Below are positions 59,223 to 64,000 of a stretch of 64,000 nt of DNA, piece after piece. The first letter of the stretch is position 1; each line of letters begins with the position of its first letter. The notes beneath the pieces were generated by a model. It had not been told where the DNA came from and ran no database searches. It worked only from the letters and a program-made list of their open reading frames with translations. The stretch is from an uncultured bacterium (lineage in GTDB: Bacteria; Cyanobacteriota; Vampirovibrionia; Gastranaerophilales; Gastranaerophilaceae): NCBI GenBank assembly GCA_902783835.1, contig CACZSN010000040.1:21915-85914 (forward strand), written 5' to 3'. The position numbers and the translations under genes were made by a program.

Positions 59223-60476
59223 ATGACAAAAAGACGAGTTGTTGTTACCGGAATGGGAGCAGTTTCTCCTTTCGGTATCGGAGTAGATAAGTTATGGGAA
59301 AACTTGATTGAGGGAAATAGCGGAGTTAGAGTTTTTCAAAATGTTAATCCTGAAGATCACGTTGTTAAAATTGGAGCAGAAGTCCCTGATTTCAAGCCTG
59401 AAGAATTTATCGACGCTAAAGATTGCAAAAGAATGGATAGATTTATCCAGTTTGCAGTTGTCGCATCTATTGAGGCAATGAAGGATTCAGGTCTTGATTT
59501 GGAAAAAGAAGACTTGACGAGAATTGGCGTTATTGCCGGTTCTGGAGCAGGCGGATTTATGTCGATTGAAAAAAATCATACAGCCATGCTCCAAAAAGGT
59601 TTTAATAAATGTTCACCGTTCACTGTGCCTATGTTGATTTGCAATATGGGTTCAGGCAGAATTGCAATGCACTTTGGCTTGAGAGGTCTTAATAAAGCGG
59701 TTGTTTCAGCATGTGCAACTGGTGCACACAGTATCGGTGATGCTGCAAGATCAATCCAATACGGTGATGCAGATGTTATGGTCGCTGGTGGCGAAGAAGC
59801 AATCATTTGTAACCTCGGTATTGGTTCTTTCTCTGCTGCAAGAACATTGTCAAAACGCAATGACGAACCACAAAGAGCATCAAGACCTTATGATAAAGAC
59901 CGTGACGGTTTTGTAATGGGCGAAGGTGCAGGACTTTTGGTTTTGGAAGAACTTGAACACGCTAAGGCTCGTGGTGCAAAGATTTATGCGGAAATAGTCG
60001 GCTATGGTCAAAGTTGCGATGCTTATGATGCTGTTGCTCCTGATCCGGAAGGAAAAGGTGCAGAACTCGCAGTCAGAAATGCACTTAAAGACGCTAATTT
60101 GTCGGTTGAAGATGTTCAATACATCAACATGCACGGTACAAGTACCCACATCGGAGATATCGCTGAATCAAACACCGTTGCAAGAATTTTTGGTGATAAA
60201 GATACCAACAAAAATCTTCTTGTAAGTTCGACAAAATCAATGACTGGCCACATGATTGGTGCAGCAGGTAGCATTGAATCTATCGTTTGTATTAAGACAA
60301 TCAACGACGGCATTATCCCTCCGACGATTAATCTTGAAAACCAAGACGAAGAAGTCGCTAACCTCGATTATGTCCCGAATAAAGCAAGAAAACACGAAGT
60401 TAAAGTTGCTATGAACAACTCCTTCGGTTTCGGCGGATGTAATGCAGTATTGCTCTTCAAAAAATACGAAGGTTAA
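59223..60476 (+). CDS. fabF: Beta-ketoacyl-ACP synthase II
   Basis: 417 residues from ATG 59223 (AAGG upstream; an in-frame ATG at 59166 lies before the attenuator and is unlikely). Elongating condensing enzyme. Catalytic Cys164 in VSACATGAHS; the two His are in NMHGTSTHIGD and KSMTGHMIGAAGS. NNSFGFGGCNAVLLF ends the protein. Last gene of the cluster; fabZ, fabI and acc genes are not in the window. Confidence 0.97.
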   Translation: MTKRRVVVTGMGAVSPFGIGVDKLWENLIEGNSGVRVFQNVNPEDHVVKIGAEVPDFKPEEFIDAKDCKRMDRFIQFAVVASIEAMKDSGLDLEKEDLTRIGVIAGSGAGGFMSIEKNHTAMLQKGFNKCSPFTVPMLICNMGSGRIAMHFGLRGLNKAVVSACATGAHSIGDAARSIQYGDADVMVAGGEEAIICNLGIGSFSAARTLSKRNDEPQRASRPYDKDRDGFVMGEGAGLLVLEELEHAKARGAKIYAEIVGYGQSCDAYDAVAPDPEGKGAELAVRNALKDANLSVEDVQYINMHGTSTHIGDIAESNTVARIFGDKDTNKNLLVSSTKSMTGHMIGAAGSIESIVCIKTINDGIIPPTINLENQDEEVANLDYVPNKARKHEVKVAMNNSFGFGGCNAVLLFKKYEG

Positions 60477-60497
60477 AAATTATAATTTTCATTAATG

Positions 60498-60533
60498 AAA
60501 ACGGTGGGTTTCGACTCACCGTTTTTTATTTTT
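60498..60533 (+). terminator. Rho-independent terminator after fabF
   Basis: AAAACGGTG (60498-60506) pairs with CACCGTTTT (60517-60525), then a T-rich tail. Confidence 0.92.
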
Positions 60534-60598
60534 CTAAAATGTAACGAAATGTAAATATAAATATATCGACAAAAAGACGGTTAAAAGTCTTGATATTA

Positions 60599-60627
60599 TT
60601 GAATGTTCTGAAAAAGTGATTTAAAAT
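60599..60627 (+). promoter_or_regulatory. Promoter for the ribbon-helix-helix gene
   Basis: TTGAAT (60599-60604), 17-bp spacer, TAAAAT (60622-60627). Long AT-rich leader (about 75 nt) ending in AAAGGAG. Confidence 0.6.
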
Positions 60628-60709
60628 GTATATACATTATATAGCAATTTTTTTAAAGATAAATACTTTATATAAGAGCAAGAGGAAATTATTAAAGGAG
60701 ATATAAAAT

Positions 60710-60898
60710 ATGGCAAGAGTTTTGATTTCAATGCCCGAAGAATTTTTAAATAAAATTGATGGTGTTGCAGAAGGTGAAAATCGCTCAAGAAGTGAATTAA
60801 TCCGTGAAGCTCTTAGAACATATATTAACAAACAAAGAGTCAGAGAAAATGCTTTGGCTCAAAGAAACGCTGAAATCCTTGAAGAACTTCTTGGTTAG
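60710..60898 (+). CDS. Ribbon-helix-helix (CopG-type) DNA-binding protein
   Basis: 62 residues. N-terminal strand ARVLISMPEEFLNKIDGVAE, turn ENRSRSELIREALRTYI, the standard RHH fold as in CopG, NikR and many antitoxins. A short helical tail (LAQRNAEILEELL) follows. No toxin gene is adjacent: the downstream gene is convergent. It may be a stand-alone regulator. Strong AGGAG ribosome site. Confidence 0.88.
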   Translation: MARVLISMPEEFLNKIDGVAEGENRSRSELIREALRTYINKQRVRENALAQRNAEILEELLG

Positions 60899-60957
60899 TA
60901 AGTAAAATTGACGACTGTCAGGCAGAATAATTGAAATTGGGGAAAAATGTAAGAAGA

Positions 60958-60992
60958 AAAAAGGCTTTGTGAAAACAGAGCCTTTTTATTTT
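60958..60992. terminator. Strong bidirectional terminator
   Basis: Thirteen-bp stem AAAAAGGCTTTGT (60958-60970) with ACAGAGCCTTTTT (60975-60987) and a GAAA loop; T-rich on both sides. It serves the RHH gene and the ubiA/zinc-ribbon unit. Confidence 0.93.
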
Positions 60993-61214
60993 TTAAAAGT
61001 TAGGATTATCAAAAACGTTTTCAACTGTTTTTGGTTTCAAATTTTCCGCTTTAATGAGCATACCGCACTTTGAACAGGCTAAAATCTTTTTTGTGCTGTC
61101 AATCGGAAGAAAAACGTGTTCGCAGGTTTCCGCTTCGACCTGTTCTTCTTCGTGTTTATGTTTTTTTTGAATAAAATCAACAATTATTTTGTATAAAAAT
61201 TCAAAAATCCACAT
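60993..61214 (-). CDS. Small zinc-ribbon-like protein
   Basis: 73 residues. A hydrophobic, possibly membrane-touching N-terminus (MWIFEFLYKIIVDFI) and then a CEH...CSKCG cluster (Cys31, Cys47, Cys50 and nearby His) that could bind one zinc. It shares one base with the prenyltransferase gene, so the two are made together; it may be a partner of that enzyme. Function unknown. Confidence 0.68.
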   Translation of the reverse strand: MWIFEFLYKIIVDFIQKKHKHEEEQVEAETCEHVFLPIDSTKKILACSKCGMLIKAENLKPKTVENVFDNPNF

Positions 61215-62194
61215 TAAAATATCTCCGAAATAATTTTAGCAATACAAATCAGAGTTGTAAATTCAACCATAACATTTCTTGCTACGGAAAATTTAATTAT
61301 AAATGCACGAACGTCAAGATTTTCGTATTTTTTTAAATTGCCGAGCGGTCCGAAAAATATATTGGTTCTAATCCTTTTTCTTGATTTAAGACAGTCACAT
61401 TTCATTAATTTGAATAAAATAATAGCAGTCGGTATACTCAAAAAACTTAAAATGTAGATTTTGGGTAAACCAAAAAATATCATTACAAGAATATTTAAAT
61501 ATGCTAAAACCATTAATATTACTTGGTTTTTGACTGCATTTTGTCTGTTTCCGGCAAGCGAACAGAGTGTGACCTTTTTGCTTTTTTGGTCAAAATCGAT
61601 GTCCAAAAACATATGAGCATGTAAAAGTCCTACGGTTAAAAGTCCCGTGGATATTGCGAGCGGAATTAATTCAGCAGAAAAAGTTTGCGTCATAACATAA
61701 TAAACTCCGCTATATAACAACGGAGCAAACATTATTGCCACCGCAACTTCCCCTAATGCAACAAAAGATAAAAGCGGATATAAAATACCGATAAAACCCG
61801 CAATAATCATTATATAAATGACCGCAATACCCGTTTTGATTGCCAAAAATATTCCGCATAAAACAGCAATTGCAAAACATACACTTATTACGATTGCCAA
61901 ATCATTTAAAGAGGCTTCCCCGTTCAATAAATATGAACATTTCCCCTTTTGTAAGTCAAAAGTTTCTTTTAACCCTTTTTCAATATTCCTTTTTTCGATT
62001 TTGTAATCAATTAAATCATCAAAAAGGTTTACACCTGCATGTGCAAATAATATTCCGACAAGAGATAATAAACCATATAAAATATTTCCGCCTTCAATAC
62101 CTGCAAAAAGGAACGGTACACTCCACGACATAATCGACATCGGTAAAGAATATCCGCGTGCCGATTTCAACCAAAACATAGGATTTAAGTTCAT
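61214..62194 (-). CDS. UbiA-family prenyltransferase
   Basis: 326 residues from ATG 62194 (AGGAG 7 nt upstream; an in-frame ATG at 62242 is before that site). About nine membrane helices. The first Asp-rich motif is NLFDDLIDYKIE and the second is DIDFDQKSKK, which bind the Mg-diphosphate of the prenyl donor. Relatives make quinones, haem O, chlorophyll or lipid ethers. No quinone genes are adjacent, so the acceptor is unknown. Confidence 0.85.
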   Translation of the reverse strand: MNLNPMFWLKSARGYSLPMSIMSWSVPFLFAGIEGGNILYGLLSLVGILFAHAGVNLFDDLIDYKIEKRNIEKGLKETFDLQKGKCSYLLNGEASLNDLAIVISVCFAIAVLCGIFLAIKTGIAVIYIMIIAGFIGILYPLLSFVALGEVAVAIMFAPLLYSGVYYVMTQTFSAELIPLAISTGLLTVGLLHAHMFLDIDFDQKSKKVTLCSLAGNRQNAVKNQVILMVLAYLNILVMIFFGLPKIYILSFLSIPTAIILFKLMKCDCLKSRKRIRTNIFFGPLGNLKKYENLDVRAFIIKFSVARNVMVEFTTLICIAKIISEIF

Positions 62195-62508
62195 AATTTT
62201 CTCCTTTTTTACAGTAACATTTATATAACGTTTTGTAAACATGACTTTCTGTCGTAATTCTTTATGCCTATTGACTTTTCAAATTTACGGAAAATTTTTT
62301 TAAAAATAATTGAAATAATGTAGTTACAAACTCAAAAAAAATGTTATTATATATTTTGTAGATTAAGTGTTCAGATTACGCTAATTTTTTAAAAATTCTT
62401 AATAAAAATTAACATGAATAATCCCAAATGACAATTCAGTTAATAAAAAAAACTTTAAGAACATGTGTGTAATATGAAAAAGATAATAGTGAAAAAAAAG
62501 AGGTAGTT
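62195..62508. other. Intergenic region between divergent genes, no gene seen
   Basis: 314 bp, very AT-rich. It contains the leaders of the prenyltransferase gene (minus) and the HEAT-repeat gene (plus; GAGG before ATG 62509). Candidate plus-strand -35 boxes such as TTGACT (62271) lack a convincing -10 partner. No ORF or strong hairpin found. Confidence 0.5.
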
Positions 62509-63354
62509 ATGACTCTTAGCATAAATTCCAGAAAAAAACAACTGAAGAAAAATTTTGATGAATTACTCAAGGATTTAAAGACGAGCAATTCAGAAAAAGT
62601 CAGATACAATGCTGCAAGAGTTTTGGGCGAAATGGGTGATTCAGATGCAGTTGAACCGCTTATTGACGTATTAAAAAATGATAAAAACGGTTCAGTCCGT
62701 TTATATGCAGCAAGAGCATTGGGTGAACTTGGTGATCCTGCGGCAACTATTCCGTTGATTGAATCTTTACGTGAAGACAGAAATGTTGACGTAAGAGTTC
62801 GTGCGGCAAGAGCACTTGGCAGACTTGGCGGAAAAATCGTTGTTGAACCGCTTGTAGAAGCTTTGAACGATGAAAATTCACAAGTTTGTATCACAGCAAC
62901 AGATGCACTTATTGAAATTGGTGATGTTGCAACAGATGCATTGATGGAAATTTTGAACAGTGAAAAAATCAATGTACGTTGCGATGCAACAAGAGCTTTA
63001 GGTGAAATCGGCAACCCGAAAGCAGTTGAAAAGATTATTGAAATCCTTAAAGATGAATGGGTAAACGTTCGTATTTACGCAGTTACATCTCTCGGAAAAT
63101 TGAATGACAGACGTGCAGTTCCGGCACTTATCGAAGTTATGGAAAACAAAAAAGAAAATGACCTTGTTAGAGCCGGTGCAGCAGCGGCACTCGGTATCTT
63201 GAAAGACCAAAGAGCATTAATTCCGCTTCGTAAGTTGATTATGGAAGCTGAAGAATTGGGTGAACTTGAAGATACAGCATTGAAATCATTCAAGAAAATT
63301 ATGGCTGCTAACTGGCAAACAGTTCCCGGTGCAACTCAACAGAAAACAAAATAA
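62509..63354 (+). CDS. HEAT-repeat protein (PBS lyase-type repeats)
   Basis: 281 residues with eight units of about 31 residues, for example VRYNAARVLGEMGDSDAVEPL and VRVRAARALGRLGGKIVVEPL, the pattern of PBS-lyase HEAT-like repeats. In photosynthetic cyanobacteria such repeats occur in phycobilin lyases; here no bilin protein is near, so it is more likely a protein-interaction scaffold. No signal peptide. Monocistronic with a strong terminator. Confidence 0.88.
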   Translation: MTLSINSRKKQLKKNFDELLKDLKTSNSEKVRYNAARVLGEMGDSDAVEPLIDVLKNDKNGSVRLYAARALGELGDPAATIPLIESLREDRNVDVRVRAARALGRLGGKIVVEPLVEALNDENSQVCITATDALIEIGDVATDALMEILNSEKINVRCDATRALGEIGNPKAVEKIIEILKDEWVNVRIYAVTSLGKLNDRRAVPALIEVMENKKENDLVRAGAAAALGILKDQRALIPLRKLIMEAEELGELEDTALKSFKKIMAANWQTVPGATQQKTK

Positions 63355-63368
63355 CGGTTTATATTCAT

Positions 63369-63403
63369 AAAAAGAGGTATTCTTTTGAATACCTCTTTTT
63401 TTT
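63369..63403 (+). terminator. Rho-independent terminator after the HEAT gene
   Basis: Perfect 14-bp stem AAAAAGAGGTATTC (63369-63382) with GAATACCTCTTTTT (63387-63400), TTTT loop, then more T. Confidence 0.95.
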
Positions 63404-63505
63404 GTCAATAAAAAATATGATTAAAACATCCATATGGAGTAATTTTTGCAGTTATTTTTTTTTACGGCAGGGTATTATAATAAGTGGAACATTAGAGGTT
63501 ACCAT

Positions 63506-63937
63506 ATGCTCGATAACTCCTTATTCAATATTCCATATATATCATCTCAAACTGAATGTACGGAAAATTTAACCGAGGTTTATGACAATGTCGGCAGACT
63601 TTGCGGTTTCTTTGAACGCGATGATGATGTTCAAATGTCTGCTTACGATAATTTAGGTCGTTTTTCGGGGTATTTTATAGCTAATAAAAAAGGACATACC
63701 GTTACTTATGATTCACAAGGTAATTTTGACGGTTATGTTGTTCAGGATGAAAACTTGCTGAAATTTGATAAAGCCGGAAATTATCAGGGTTATTATGAAA
63801 TTAATCAGGACGGAAATATTGCCGAGTATGAAAGTTCCGGCAAGTATAAAGGCATTTATATGGGGGTTAAAACCAATAAAATTACCAAATATGACGAATT
63901 AGGCCGTCCGGTTTTATTTATTGTAAGCAAGAAGTAG
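63506..63937 (+). CDS. Small YD-repeat (Rhs-like) protein
   Basis: 143 residues from ATG 63506 (AGAGG 7 nt upstream; TTG 63446 is in frame but before the probable -10 TATAAT at 63476-63481). Six units of about 19-20 residues of the form YDNLGRFSGYF, YDSQGNFDGYV, FDKAGNYQGYY, YESSGKYKGIY and YDELGRPVLF, which is the YD/Rhs repeat used in beta-sheet shells. It has no signal peptide, toxin domain or Rhs core end. The role is unknown. Confidence 0.78.
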   Translation: MLDNSLFNIPYISSQTECTENLTEVYDNVGRLCGFFERDDDVQMSAYDNLGRFSGYFIANKKGHTVTYDSQGNFDGYVVQDENLLKFDKAGNYQGYYEINQDGNIAEYESSGKYKGIYMGVKTNKITKYDELGRPVLFIVSKK

Positions 63938-64000
63938 TTACCATTTTTTGAACACAAAAAATACGGCAAGAAGTATCAAAATAAAGCCTACTATGTAATT
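63938..64000 (-). CDS. C-terminal end of a membrane protein, cut by the right edge
   Basis: The minus strand reads 20 codons without a stop before TAA at 63938-63940: a hydrophobic helix (VGFILILLAVFFVF) ending KKW. It stops directly against the YD-repeat gene (convergent, no gap). Too short to name a family. Confidence 0.5.
   Translation of the reverse strand, partial: NYIVGFILILLAVFFVFKKW

Noticed and set aside
60710..60898. Toxin-antitoxin module with the RHH protein
   Set aside because: No companion toxin ORF; the neighbour is convergent behind a strong terminator.

Overview
The window is AT-rich bacterial chromosome packed with short-spaced or overlapping genes on both strands. I see no insertion sequence, prophage, CRISPR array or rRNA. 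My best guess is a non-photosynthetic relative of cyanobacteria from animal gut (Gastranaerophilales / 'Melainabacteria' type). The guess rests on the gene mix, the typical prepilin-like protein (N-terminus GFTLAETLLTL), many lineage-specific small proteins, a PBS-lyase-type HEAT protein, and a Gram-negative envelope (lipoproteins, periplasmic TPR proteins) combined with spmA/spmB and a GerMN protein. This is inference from memory of such genomes, not a database result.

Layout. 1-5.5 kb (minus): the 5' part of mntP, a calcium-binding beta-repeat protein, a U32 peptidase and a protein made only of Clp-N repeats. 5.6-10.5 kb (plus): nrnA, yihY, a large periplasmic TPR protein, a lipoprotein and a YkgJ-type Cys protein. 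10.5-12.8 kb (minus): an NCS2 purine permease and an AI-2E/PerM family protein. 13-18 kb (plus): a cytoplasmic 5'-nucleotidase-like enzyme, then a four-gene operon (HAD phosphatase, class III aminotransferase, Cys-nucleophile hydrolase, small membrane protein). 18-23 kb: tRNA-Leu(GAG) with a pilin-like gene, spmAB, rsmI with a STAS-like protein, and a membrane protein. 23-31.8 kb (plus): an amylase-fold enzyme, nagZ, a Lys/Ala repeat protein, uppS, rdgB, a second TPR protein, dusB and a GIY-YIG protein.

31.8-43.1 kb (minus) is one long housekeeping operon: glyA, a WecA-type transferase, def, fmt, aroH, a PurD-like ATP-grasp, ylxR, infB, rbfA, truB, a DUF2993 protein, a GerMN protein and a HicB-like protein. 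It joins translation initiation (def, fmt, infB), one-carbon supply for formyl-Met-tRNA (glyA here, folD nearby) and ribosome and tRNA maturation. 43.2-46.7 kb (plus): a DnaJ-like protein, queE, a CooC-like ATPase and folD. 46.8-48.9 kb (minus): crcB, a second formyltransferase and an endonuclease-IV-like TIM barrel. 49-53.4 kb (plus): serS, tmk, a two-repeat unknown, folE2 and an aminotransferase; folE2 and queE both belong to the 7-deazaguanine (queuosine) route. 53.5-60.5 kb (plus): two unknown small genes, then the fatty acid cluster yceD-rpmF-plsX-fabH-fabD-fabG-acpP-fabF in the order known from E. coli. 60.7-64 kb: a ribbon-helix-helix regulator, a UbiA-family prenyltransferase with a small zinc-ribbon protein, a HEAT-repeat protein, a YD-repeat protein and the tail of a membrane protein.

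The observations I find most worth following are: four genes whose predicted -10 box ends exactly 6 nt before the ATG with no usable Shine-Dalgarno, which suggests leaderless mRNAs; four copies of a 15-bp palindrome around the folD end; a promoter whose -10 box sits in the loop of the upstream gene's terminator; the CooC-like/FolD gene pair without a visible CO dehydrogenase; the PurD-like ATP-grasp directly before ylxR-infB; and the HAD/aminotransferase/Cys-hydrolase operon, which could be a small undescribed pathway. All coordinates and repeats were read by eye; promoters, terminators and starts are predictions.
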